Shown in pieces: positions 29,029-36,920 of a stretch of 59,988 nt of DNA. The position numbers and the translations under genes are program-made. The stretch comes from an uncultured Prochlorococcus sp. Lineage in GTDB: Bacteria; Cyanobacteriota; Cyanobacteriia; PCC-6307; Cyanobiaceae. Position 1 is the stretch's first letter. Each line of letters opens with the position of its first letter. The DNA is taken from contig CACGER010000006.1 in assembly GCA_902572075.1 (NCBI GenBank), positions 1 through 59,988 on the forward strand, given 5' to 3'. The notes beneath the pieces were generated by a model. It did not search any database and had not been told where the DNA came from. It worked only from the letters and a program-made list of their open reading frames with translations.

Positions 29029-30030
29029 ATGAATTCGATTATTCGTCCTAGAAGGTTAAGAAGAACTGAGGCAATTAGAGAAATGGTTAGGGAAAACCAT
29101 CTAACGGCATCGGACTTTATTTATCCATTATTTATCCATGAAAAAGATTTTAAAGAGGAAATTTCAGCAATGCCAGGAACCTATAGATGGGATATTAATG
29201 GCTTAATAAAAGAGGTTACTAGGGCATGGGAATTGGGAATAAGGTGTGTGGTTCTTTTTCCGAAAATTAACGATAGCTTAAAGACTGAAGATGGTGCAGA
29301 ATGTTTCAATGAAGACGGTTTAATACCTAAAGCTATACGAATATTAAAAAAAGAGATTCCAGAAATGGCAATAATGACAGATGTTGCCTTGGACCCATAC
29401 TCTTGTGATGGTCATGATGGATTAGTTGATGAAACTGGAAAAATATTGAACGACGAAACAATCGAAATTTTAAAAAAACAAGCTTTAACACAAGCAAGAG
29501 CTGGAGCAGATTTTATTGGTCCTAGTGACATGATGGATGGGAGAGTTGGAGCAATTAGAGCTTCTCTTAATACCCAAGGATTTTGTGATGTAGGTATTAT
29601 TAGTTACACAGCAAAATATTCATCTGCTTATTACGGTCCATTTAGAACTGCTTTAGATTCGGCTCCTAGAGAAAATAGTAAGAAAATAATTCCAGACAAT
29701 AAATCTACATATCAAATGGACCCTGCCAATTCAAAAGAGGCTTTAATTGAATCAGCATTGGATCAGTATGAAGGAGCTGATATTTTGATGGTAAAACCAG
29801 GAATTTCATACTTGGATATAGTTTATAGATTAAGCACTTTTTCAAATAAACCTATAGCTGCATACAACGTTAGTGGGGAGTATTCCATGGTAAAGTCTGC
29901 TGCCATGAAGAACTGGATTAACGAAAAAGATATTGTTTTAGAGACATTGCTTAGTTTTAAAAGAGCAGGAGCAAAATTAATACTTACTTATCATGCTTGT
30001 GATGCATCTCAATGGTTGCAGGATACTTAA
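29029..30030 (+). CDS. hemB: Delta-aminolevulinic acid dehydratase (porphobilinogen synthase)
   Basis: Condenses two 5-aminolevulinate molecules to porphobilinogen for chlorophyll and haem. The 333-aa length is usual. Both Schiff-base lysines are visible: SYTAKYSSAYYGPFR (about 202-216) and ADILMVKPGISYLDI (about 251-265). GADFIGPSDMMDGRVGAIR is the family signature. The metal site reads DVALDPYSCDGHDG, i.e. the Asp-rich magnesium type typical of cyanobacteria and plants, with one cysteine at a usually Ser/Thr position. Start ATG at 29029 gives the expected RPRRLRR N-terminus. Confidence 0.98.
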   Translation: MNSIIRPRRLRRTEAIREMVRENHLTASDFIYPLFIHEKDFKEEISAMPGTYRWDINGLIKEVTRAWELGIRCVVLFPKINDSLKTEDGAECFNEDGLIPKAIRILKKEIPEMAIMTDVALDPYSCDGHDGLVDETGKILNDETIEILKKQALTQARAGADFIGPSDMMDGRVGAIRASLNTQGFCDVGIISYTAKYSSAYYGPFRTALDSAPRENSKKIIPDNKSTYQMDPANSKEALIESALDQYEGADILMVKPGISYLDIVYRLSTFSNKPIAAYNVSGEYSMVKSAAMKNWINEKDIVLETLLSFKRAGAKLILTYHACDASQWLQDT

Positions 30031-30092
30031 AAACTCATTATTGACAAGAATTTGGTTTATTCTTAGATAAGTAATAAATTAACTGCTTTGTT

Positions 30093-30479
30093 TTGAAGTT
30101 TTCACAAGGAGTAAATAGGATTGGTCACATTGCACTTAGAGTAGAGAATCTCGAAAGGGCGAAATCTTTTTATATTAAACTGGGTATGAATTTGGTTTGG
30201 GATGATAAAGATTGGTCTTATTTAGAGGCTGGTAAAGGGAAAGATGGACTTGCGTTGTTAGGCCCTAGCTACAAAGCTGCGGGACCTCACTTTGCTTTTC
30301 ATTTTGAAAACAAAAAAGAAGTGGAAAATATTCAAAATGATTTAAAAAATTCTGGTGTAAAAGTTGGTCCTTTACATGAGCATAGAGATGGAACAGCATC
30401 TTTTTACATGAAGGATACTGAAGGAAACTGGCTTGAGATGCTTTATGTTCCTCCTGAAGGGATTCAATCGAATGTTTGA
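30093..30479 (+). CDS. Glyoxalase I / lactoylglutathione lyase-like (VOC superfamily) protein
   Basis: A 128-aa VOC-superfamily protein with two beta-alpha-beta-beta-beta units. Candidate metal ligands are the His in NRIGHIALRV (about residue 12), the His in HFAFHFENK and the Glu in NWLEMLYV. It resembles glyoxalase I and could detoxify methylglyoxal, but VOC proteins have many activities and substrate cannot be read from sequence. The start is TTG at 30093, because the first conserved strand begins only nine residues later and no ATG lies between. mutS2 starts 12 bases after its stop, so both are likely transcribed together. Confidence 0.85.
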   Translation: MKFSQGVNRIGHIALRVENLERAKSFYIKLGMNLVWDDKDWSYLEAGKGKDGLALLGPSYKAAGPHFAFHFENKKEVENIQNDLKNSGVKVGPLHEHRDGTASFYMKDTEGNWLEMLYVPPEGIQSNV

Positions 30480-30491
30480 TTCTTTTTTTGT

Positions 30492-32903
30492 ATGCAAGAG
30501 AAAAGTTATTCTAAAAAATCATATTCAGATAACACCTTAGAAGAAGAATCTATTAACCTTTTAGAGTGGGATTCATTAAAAACGCATTTATCTTCGTTCG
30601 CCTCTACGGAAATGGGTAAACGATCAATTTTAAGTTTTGTTATTCCTTCAGAATACGAGTCATCTAAAAGACTTTTAAATGAAACTATTGAAATTAATGA
30701 GCTAGAAAAAAATTTAGATAAATCAATTAGTTTTTCTGGTGTTTTTGATATTAGTAGAAATATTGAAATTTGTTCCAAGGGGGGTGTAATTTCATCTTCT
30801 GAATTGTTGGAAATAGCGAAAACGATTGCTGCAGCAAGAAATTTAAAAAAAATCTTATTAGATTTTGAACAAAGGCCTTATATTTCATCATTTACAAAAA
30901 ATTTAATTGACCATCAGAATATTGAAACGATTTTTAAAAAAGGTATTGAATCGAATGGAAGGATTTCAGACAATGCTAGTAATGAACTTTCTATTCTTAG
31001 AACACAATTTTTATCTAAGAAACTTGAAAGAAAAATATTAGTTGAGAAATTTATTCAAAAGAATTTAGCTTATTTGCAAGATACTACTATTGGAGATCGA
31101 TATGGAAGGCCTGTTTTAGCAGTGAAAGTTAATTATATAGATAAATTTAAAGGCATAATTCATGACTCTTCATCTTCAGGAAATACAGTATATTTTGAGC
31201 CTGAAAGTGTAGTAACTAAAGGTAATAAGATTGCTTCATTAGAGGCTAGGATCACAGCAGAAGAATTTAAATTACTTAAAAAATGGTCCTTGGTTATTAG
31301 TGATAATTCAGAAAATCTTATTGAAATGGCATCGATTTTATTGAGATTAGAAAATGCCCTAACTCGTTCACGATATTCGAAATGGATTGGAGGCAAAACT
31401 CCTAGGTTTGAGAAAAGTCCTATTATTTCTTTAATTGGGTTTTCTCATCCGTTATTGATTTGGGAACATAAAAAAAAAGGAGCTCCTCCACCAGTAGCTG
31501 TCGATTTTTATATAAATAGAAATATTAAGGTTGTAGCTATTACAGGTCCAAATACTGGAGGTAAAACAGCAGCTTTAAAAGGTTTGGGCTTGTCTTTACT
31601 TATGGCTAGAGCAGGATTATTGATACCTTCAACTAATAATCCTATTATCCCTTTTTGTCCAAATATATATGTGGATATAGGAGATAATCAATCATTAGAA
31701 GAAAATTTATCTACCTTCAGTGGGCATATATCCCGTATAAAAGAGATATTAGATTCACTTGATCATAAGAAAGGATTATCAGTTGTTTTGCTTGATGAAA
31801 TAGGATCTGGCACAGATCCTCTTGAGGGAAGTGCTCTTGCGATGGCTTTATTAAAAGAATTTGCAAATAAATCTGATATCACTTTTGCAACTACACATTA
31901 TGGAGATATTAAGGCTTTAAAATATAACGACTCAAGATTTGAAAACGTATCAGTTGCCTTTGATGAGGATTCTTTGAAGCCAAAATATATTCTCAACTGG
32001 GGTATTCCTGGGAGAAGTAATGCTTTGTCAATTTCAAAGAGAATTGGTCTCGATGAAAGCATACTCAATGAAGCTGCAAATTATTTAAGGCCAAAAGAAG
32101 TTGACAATATTAACAGTATTATTAAAGGACTTGAGGAAGAGAAGATTAAACAACAAAACTCTGCAGAAGCTGCTGCAGAATTGATTGCAAGGACTGAAAT
32201 ATTACATGATGAACTGAAGAGAAATTATGAATATCAAAAAATAAATGCTGAAAAAATCCAGGAAATTGAAAGGTCAAAATTATCAAAACACATTGTATCC
32301 GCTAAAAAAGAGGTTATAGATTTGATTAAAAAATTAAGAGATAAAAATGTTAATGGAGAGGATACGAGAATTATTGGAAAAAGATTAAAGGAAATTGAGA
32401 CGGAACATTTAACCCAAAAAAAATCTGAAAAGTCAATATCATGGAACCCTCAGGTAGGTGATTTTGTAAAGATTAAAAGTCTAAATAGTACTGGACAAAT
32501 TGTAGATTTAGATAAAAAAGGTGGTTTTTATGAAATTAAATGTGGATCATTTAGAAGCACATTATCTGTAAATGACTTTGAAGGTATTAATGGAGAAAAG
32601 CCTAATTTCAAAAGGTCAAAAATTGAGATCAAGTCTAAAAGAGAAGATTTTTCTTTTTCTAAAATTAGAACGAGTAAAAATACAATTGACGTAAGAGGGT
32701 TAAGAGTTCATGAAGCCGAAATAATTATTGAGGAGAAAATGAGAAAATTTCATGGACCGCTATGGATTGTTCATGGAATTGGCACAGGAAAATTAAAAAA
32801 AGGACTAAGAAATTGGTTATCAGGTTTAAATTATGTTGATAAGATTGAAGATGCAGCCAACAATGAGGGTGGCCCTGGTTGCAGTATTGCTTGGATAAAA
32901 TAA
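30492..32903 (+). CDS. mutS2: MutS2 family protein (DNA mismatch/ribosome-collision factor)
   Basis: An 803-aa MutS2, which lacks the mismatch-recognition domain of MutS and carries a C-terminal Smr nuclease domain. Known roles in other bacteria are suppression of recombination and rescue of collided ribosomes. Residues about 1-330 form core/lever helices; the ATPase has Walker A TGPNTGGKTAALKGLGL (about 353-369), VLLDEIGSGTDPLEGSALA for Walker B and FATTHYGDIK; a lysine-rich coiled region follows; a KOW-like part sits at about 650-700; the Smr domain begins IDVRGLRVHEAE and contains HGIGTGKLKKGLRNWL (about 762-777). All expected parts are present. Confidence 0.96.
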   Translation: MQEKSYSKKSYSDNTLEEESINLLEWDSLKTHLSSFASTEMGKRSILSFVIPSEYESSKRLLNETIEINELEKNLDKSISFSGVFDISRNIEICSKGGVISSSELLEIAKTIAAARNLKKILLDFEQRPYISSFTKNLIDHQNIETIFKKGIESNGRISDNASNELSILRTQFLSKKLERKILVEKFIQKNLAYLQDTTIGDRYGRPVLAVKVNYIDKFKGIIHDSSSSGNTVYFEPESVVTKGNKIASLEARITAEEFKLLKKWSLVISDNSENLIEMASILLRLENALTRSRYSKWIGGKTPRFEKSPIISLIGFSHPLLIWEHKKKGAPPPVAVDFYINRNIKVVAITGPNTGGKTAALKGLGLSLLMARAGLLIPSTNNPIIPFCPNIYVDIGDNQSLEENLSTFSGHISRIKEILDSLDHKKGLSVVLLDEIGSGTDPLEGSALAMALLKEFANKSDITFATTHYGDIKALKYNDSRFENVSVAFDEDSLKPKYILNWGIPGRSNALSISKRIGLDESILNEAANYLRPKEVDNINSIIKGLEEEKIKQQNSAEAAAELIARTEILHDELKRNYEYQKINAEKIQEIERSKLSKHIVSAKKEVIDLIKKLRDKNVNGEDTRIIGKRLKEIETEHLTQKKSEKSISWNPQVGDFVKIKSLNSTGQIVDLDKKGGFYEIKCGSFRSTLSVNDFEGINGEKPNFKRSKIEIKSKREDFSFSKIRTSKNTIDVRGLRVHEAEIIIEEKMRKFHGPLWIVHGIGTGKLKKGLRNWLSGLNYVDKIEDAANNEGGPGCSIAWIK

Positions 32904-32943
32904 AATTTAAAATATCTAGAAAAAAATTTAATAAGCGTATTAA

Positions 32944-33927
32944 GTGCAATTTATTGATCAAGCCAAAATTATTCTTAAAGCTGGAAAAGGTGGAAATGGA
33001 ATAGTTTCATTTAGGAGAGAAAAATTCGTTCCTGCTGGAGGACCTTCGGGGGGAAATGGTGGAAGAGGGGGTTCAGTTATTTTGATGGCTGATAATAATC
33101 TCCAAACATTATTAGATTTTAAATTCAAACGTGAAATAATTGCTGAAGATGGATGCAAAGGAGGCCCTAATAAGAGATCAGGTGCTTCAGGTCAGGATAC
33201 AATCCTTAAAGTACCCTGCGGTACAGAAATAAGGGATATTAAAACCGGCATTATTTTAGGAGACTTAACTAAAGATAAACAGAGTTTAACTATTGCCATT
33301 GGAGGAAGAGGTGGACATGGTAATGCTTACTATTTAAGTAACCAAAATAGAGCCCCAGAATCATTCACTGAAGGAAAAGATGGTGAGATATGGGAGGTTC
33401 AATTAGAACTAAAACTTCTTGCAGAGGTTGGGATTATAGGTCTTCCAAATGCTGGGAAAAGTACTTTGATTTCTGTTGTATCATCTGCCCGTCCAAAAAT
33501 CGCAAATTATCCTTTCACAACTCTAATACCTAACTTAGGTGTAGTACGAAAAATTGATGGGAATGGTTGCCTTTTTGCGGATATTCCTGGATTAATATCA
33601 GGGGCAGCTGATGGAGTGGGTTTAGGGTATGATTTTTTAAGGCACATCCAAAGAACGAAGATACTTGTTCACTTGATTGATGCAATTGCAGAAAATCCTT
33701 TACATGATTTTGAGATAATTGAGCAAGAATTAAAAAAATATGGAAAAGGTCTTTTAGATAAAGACAGGATAATAGTACTGAATAAAATGGAGCTAGTAGA
33801 TGATGATTATTTGAAAATAATTTCAAAAAAGTTAGAAGATTTATCTAAAAAGAAAGTTTTAGTTATTTCTTCATCTTTAAAAAAAGGTTTATCTTCACTG
33901 CTTTCTGAAGTATGGAAAAGGATCTAA
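32944..33927 (+). CDS. obgE: Obg/CgtA GTPase
   Basis: Ribosome-associated GTPase involved in 50S assembly and stress signalling. The 327-aa protein has the glycine-rich Obg fold at 1-158 ([42 protein letters not shown]) and a GTPase domain with GLPNAGKST (about 166-174), the switch [37 protein letters not shown] and NKMEL. The C-terminal OCT domain of some relatives is missing, giving the short form common in cyanobacteria. The start is GTG at 32944, one residue before QFIDQAKI, the usual beginning. It is 40 bases after mutS2. Confidence 0.97.
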   Translation: MQFIDQAKIILKAGKGGNGIVSFRREKFVPAGGPSGGNGGRGGSVILMADNNLQTLLDFKFKREIIAEDGCKGGPNKRSGASGQDTILKVPCGTEIRDIKTGIILGDLTKDKQSLTIAIGGRGGHGNAYYLSNQNRAPESFTEGKDGEIWEVQLELKLLAEVGIIGLPNAGKSTLISVVSSARPKIANYPFTTLIPNLGVVRKIDGNGCLFADIPGLISGAADGVGLGYDFLRHIQRTKILVHLIDAIAENPLHDFEIIEQELKKYGKGLLDKDRIIVLNKMELVDDDYLKIISKKLEDLSKKKVLVISSSLKKGLSSLLSEVWKRI

Positions 33928-34013
33928 CTTGAATTTAAAATTTTTTTGTAAAAAAAAACACTTGATTTAATAATGAAAATTAGTCATAAATAAGATACTT
34001 CTTTAAACACAAT

Positions 34014-34196
34014 ATGAATTTCTATACTTGCTTTGATCAAAAAGGAAAAATAATAGCTAGATGTCAAACCATTCAAGATATTGAGGTTTTAAAGAAAATG
34101 GGAAGACCGATTGTAGAAGTCAAGGAAATGAAAAATGAGGAATCTGTTGTATGTTCTCTTACAGGGAGTCCATCCGACTTTAATAGAGATTACTAA
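34014..34196 (+). CDS. Conserved small picocyanobacterial protein, unknown function
   Basis: A 60-aa protein starting MNFYTCFDQKGKIIARCQTI and ending SPSDFNRDY. It has three cysteines (about residues 6, 17 and 47), a short beta-rich first half and no membrane segment or known motif. I do not recognise a characterised family. The ATG, codon use similar to neighbours and the good terminator 15 bases after its stop support a real gene. It is convergent with CP12, sharing that terminator. Confidence 0.7.
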   Translation: MNFYTCFDQKGKIIARCQTIQDIEVLKKMGRPIVEVKEMKNEESVVCSLTGSPSDFNRDY

Positions 34197-34210
34197 TAGA
34201 ATTAATAAAT

Positions 34211-34239
34211 AAAAAAAGGGCTTTTATAGCCCTTTTTTT
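34211..34239. terminator. Bidirectional intrinsic terminator between the 60-aa gene and CP12
   Basis: A-run, GGGCT, short TTTAT-type loop, AGCCC, T-run: the stem AAAAAAAGGGCT/AGCCCTTTTTTT is self-complementary, so a U-tract follows the hairpin on both strands. It lies between two convergent genes and can end both transcripts. Confidence 0.88.
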
Positions 34240-34266
34240 ATTGTGCAATATCTATCAAAAGAAAAC

Positions 34267-34485
34267 TTAATCATCATAAACAAGACATTCTGGTTCATCC
34301 GGGTTGGCATCGCAGAATAGTTCCAAAGCATTAGGGTCATGTTTATCATCTGGATGATGATCCTTATACTCTTCGAGTTCTTTTAGCTCTTCAGTTAAAT
34401 GTCTGACCTTTGGAAGATTGCCCTCTGCTTTTGCAGATTCGATTTCCGATTGATCTTTTTGGATGTGTTCGTCAATGGATTTCAT
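34267..34485 (-). CDS. cp12: CP12 Calvin-cycle regulatory protein, C-terminal cysteine pair only
   Basis: CP12 is a small disordered protein that ties GAPDH and phosphoribulokinase into an inactive complex when the cell is oxidised (dark). The 72-aa product has the family core NLPKVRHLTEELKELEEY and the diagnostic C-terminus CDANPDEPECLVYDD, with Cys58 and Cys67 forming the GAPDH-binding loop. The N-terminal cysteine pair that helps bind phosphoribulokinase in canonical CP12 is missing: there are no other cysteines. The core AWD_VEEL motif is also altered, reading KVRHLTEEL. This half-type form is known among cyanobacteria and phages. It is transcribed on the minus strand with its own promoter region (34486-34610). 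Confidence 0.93.
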   Translation of the reverse strand: MKSIDEHIQKDQSEIESAKAEGNLPKVRHLTEELKELEEYKDHHPDDKHDPNALELFCDANPDEPECLVYDD

Positions 34486-34610
34486 TTTAAGCTTTTCGTA
34501 CTTTAGTAGACATACATAACATAGTTAATTTCTGAATAAATTGCATTATCTATGAACTAAATAAGTGTTCATTACAACATCATTTTTTTTAAAATTGATT
34601 TATTTATTTT

Positions 34611-35555
34611 TTAGGTCTCTATTTTCATTATTTCCTCTAGCGATGGTAAAACTGGGATTATTTGATTTGGGTTTAAAGGGAATAAAGCTTTGTAGTAATC
34701 TTTTTTCCATTCATTGTCGAAGCATGTCCTATATACGTTAGATAATTTAAAAAATTTTAATCTCCATTCAATAATCTTTTCAAAACTTGATAGTTCTTGT
34801 TCAGTACATTTGAAAAGTTTGCTATATATCAATTCCCATCTTATAAGCGTTGGAAAAAGGTAAATATCTGCGTAGGTTAACTCTTCTCCGAATATCCAGT
34901 CCCCTTTATTTTTCTGTAGTAAATTTTCAATTTCATTTATAGCTTCGAAAAGATTTTTACTTGCTTTTTCGTAAGCTGACTGGTTTCTGGCGAAACCGCA
35001 TTTGTATACGCCATCATTAATGCTGTTATTAATTAAATCTAAAAAATTTTGATTACCATCTTTAATACTTAATGCCTGATATTTCGATTCACTTTTTATT
35101 GAATTGAGTAGTCTTATAATCTGTGAACTTTCATTAGACAAAATATTTACTTCATCTTTTACAAAGCTAATTAAAAGAGGTAATGTCGCTCTAAAAATAA
35201 TCTTTTTATTAGCTTTTTTGTAAAGGTCTGAAAGTCTCATGCATCCCTTAATCTTTGTATTGAAAATCCATTCGCCATGCTCAACATCTGCCTTTAAAAA
35301 AATTACTTTAACTTTTTTAGATAAATCTTTTATTTGGTGTACGAGTAAAGTTCTTTGACACCATGGACACGAATGACCTACTAATAAATAAATTTGTCCA
35401 TTCTCATTATTAATATCGTATTCACTATTAATGGTTATACCTTTAGGCCTTTTATAATTACCATGTAAATCTGATGGCGCGAAGCCATCCATTAATTGGG
35501 TCCAAAACCAAAACCAGAATTTTCTGGAGGCCTTTATAAGGTATTTATTTTGCAT
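34611..35555 (-). CDS. Glutathione S-transferase-like protein (omega/xi-type), CPWC active site
   Basis: A 314-aa two-domain GST-like protein. The thioredoxin-like N-domain starts after a 60-residue extension containing an unusual aromatic run (KFWFWFWTQLMDGFAPSD), then IYLLVGHSCPWCQRTLLVHQI (about 57-77) with two cysteines in the active site. The all-helical C-domain ends near 300 and includes the N-capping-box-like motif GEELTYADIYLFPTLIRWE. Glutathionyl-hydroquinone reductases have CPWA; this CPWC is closer to a dithiol site, so reductase activity on a glutathionylated substrate is possible. Exact substrate unknown. It is divergent from aspA with only 23 bases between the starts. Confidence 0.85.
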   Translation of the reverse strand: MQNKYLIKASRKFWFWFWTQLMDGFAPSDLHGNYKRPKGITINSEYDINNENGQIYLLVGHSCPWCQRTLLVHQIKDLSKKVKVIFLKADVEHGEWIFNTKIKGCMRLSDLYKKANKKIIFRATLPLLISFVKDEVNILSNESSQIIRLLNSIKSESKYQALSIKDGNQNFLDLINNSINDGVYKCGFARNQSAYEKASKNLFEAINEIENLLQKNKGDWIFGEELTYADIYLFPTLIRWELIYSKLFKCTEQELSSFEKIIEWRLKFFKLSNVYRTCFDNEWKKDYYKALFPLNPNQIIPVLPSLEEIMKIET

Positions 35556-35578
35556 AAAATTTTATTTTTAAAGAAAAA

Positions 35579-36484
35579 ATGACTGTTCAAAGAATACTTA
35601 TCGTTTCAGGCACTCATGGGAATGAAATTAATCCTGTTTGGGCTGTTAAGCAATTTAATAAAAAGGAAAATAATTTTAATAATGGTATTGAGTATGAGTA
35701 CATCATAGGTAATCCTGCTGCCTATGAAAAAGGTTGCAGATATATAGATGTAGATTTAAATAGATCTTTTAAAGAAAGTGAGAATTTTGATCAACACAAG
35801 AATAGCGTTTATGAAACGAATAGAGCCAATTTTTTAGTAGATGAATTTGGAATTGATGGATCTAAACCCTGTCAAATTGCGATCGATTTGCACACTACTA
35901 CTGCGAATATGGGAACAAGCATTGTTATGTATGGGAGGAGATCTAAAGATTTTTGCTTAGCTGCATTACTACAGAACAAATTTGGATTACCTATTTATTT
36001 GCACGAAAAAGATAAAGCCCAAACAGGCTTTCTTGTAGAAGCTTGGCCATGTGGTTTAGTTATTGAAATAGGAGCTGTCGCACAAAATTTTTATGATCAA
36101 AATATTATAAATAGATTCTCTCTAATAATTGGCTCCCTTAGGGAAGAGATAGATAAATTAAAAAATAAACTTATAGAACTTCCAAGGGAATTAGTGGTTT
36201 ACGTTCACCAAGGGAGTATAGATTATCCAAGAGATGAAAAGGGAGATATTGATGGCATAATTCATCCTGAGAGAACAAACCAAGATTGGAAAATGATTAA
36301 AAAAGGAGATCCTTTATTTCTGGATAGCCAAGGAATAATCCACAAATATGAACGGGACCAATTGATTTGGCCTGTTTTTATTGGAGAAGTTGCTTATAAG
36401 GAAAAAAAAATTGCTATGAGCTACACAAAAAAAGAAGTGATTTGTTCCAAAAAAGAATGGGTTCAAGATTTTGAAAATTTTTAA
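35579..36484 (+). CDS. aspA: Aspartoacylase / succinylglutamate desuccinylase-family amidohydrolase
   Basis: A zinc amidohydrolase of the AstE/AspA family, which removes an acyl group from N-acyl-aspartate. The 301-aa protein has the zinc ligands in SGTHGNEINP (about 10-19) and IDLHTTTANMG (about 102-112), the substrate-binding DVDLNRSF (about 58-65) and the catalytic Glu near VIEIGAVAQ. These are the positions expected of aspartoacylase (N-acetylaspartate amidohydrolase). What the natural substrate is in a picocyanobacterium is not known. It is followed by the 42-aa minus-strand gene and psbA. Confidence 0.88.
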   Translation: MTVQRILIVSGTHGNEINPVWAVKQFNKKENNFNNGIEYEYIIGNPAAYEKGCRYIDVDLNRSFKESENFDQHKNSVYETNRANFLVDEFGIDGSKPCQIAIDLHTTTANMGTSIVMYGRRSKDFCLAALLQNKFGLPIYLHEKDKAQTGFLVEAWPCGLVIEIGAVAQNFYDQNIINRFSLIIGSLREEIDKLKNKLIELPRELVVYVHQGSIDYPRDEKGDIDGIIHPERTNQDWKMIKKGDPLFLDSQGIIHKYERDQLIWPVFIGEVAYKEKKIAMSYTKKEVICSKKEWVQDFENF

Positions 36485-36602
36485 ATTAAGAAACCGGAAC
36501 AATAAATCGTTGAAAACTAATAAGGATTTTTTATTTTAAAGATAAGTTTATTTAATATTTAATACTTTTATTTTTTTTTCTAATTTTGATAAACTTAAAA
36601 AT

Positions 36603-36731
36603 CTAAATTCTTTCACTCCAATAAATAACAGCTCCAAAAGCCTCTAATTGCAGTCTTCTATGCTTAGCCTCTCTTAAGGAAACTACCTCTCTAGATCTTT
36701 TTCCGTTAAGAAGCCATTCGATTATTACCAA
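36603..36731 (-). CDS. Conserved small basic protein, 42 aa, TTG start
   Basis: Short minus-strand frame in the gap before psbA. TTG at 36731 begins VIIEWLLNGKRSREVVSLRE and the frame ends FGAVIYWSERI at TAG 36603-36605. A GAGGA ribosome-binding sequence lies 6 bases before the TTG. The product is basic, with an arginine-rich middle helix (KHRRLQLEAFG) and two conserved-looking tryptophans; it resembles small conserved cyanobacterial proteins ending IYWSER that I recall but cannot name. No stop interrupts it and no overlapping gene exists. Function unknown. Confidence 0.65.
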   Translation of the reverse strand: MVIIEWLLNGKRSREVVSLREAKHRRLQLEAFGAVIYWSERI

Positions 36732-36820
36732 GTTGAATCCTCAATAACAAAGAAAATCTTAAGACATGGAAGTTCTTTTCTCCTGATTTCCAAAAAATAA
36801 GTTTACTTAAAGAAAAAATA

Positions 36821-36920
36821 TTTACACATTTTTAGCGATTTTGGTCTAAAATCTTCGAAGCGGATTTAATATTCCGTTTTTATTTACACGTCTCACTTTA
36901 GAGACATACTTTACGAACTC
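36821..36920 (+). promoter_or_regulatory. psbA promoter and structured 5' leader
   Basis: The 189 bases between the small gene and psbA have no frame. A TTTACA (36821-36826) and TCTAAAAT (36845-36852) could be -35 and -10 elements, with 18-20 base spacing, so the promoter call is tentative. Downstream, two hairpins are visible: AAGCGGA/TCCGTTT (36858-36879) and GTCTC/GAGAC with loop ACTTTA (36890-36905), the latter ending 15 bases before the ATG. Light-regulated psbA messages in cyanobacteria and chloroplasts are often controlled through such leader structures; this one is inference. Confidence 0.5.

Noticed and set aside
29029-30030. Unusual Cys in the HemB metal site as a zinc-type enzyme
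   Set aside because: Zinc enzymes have three cysteines there; the rest of the site is the Asp-rich magnesium type, so one Cys at a variable position is not enough.
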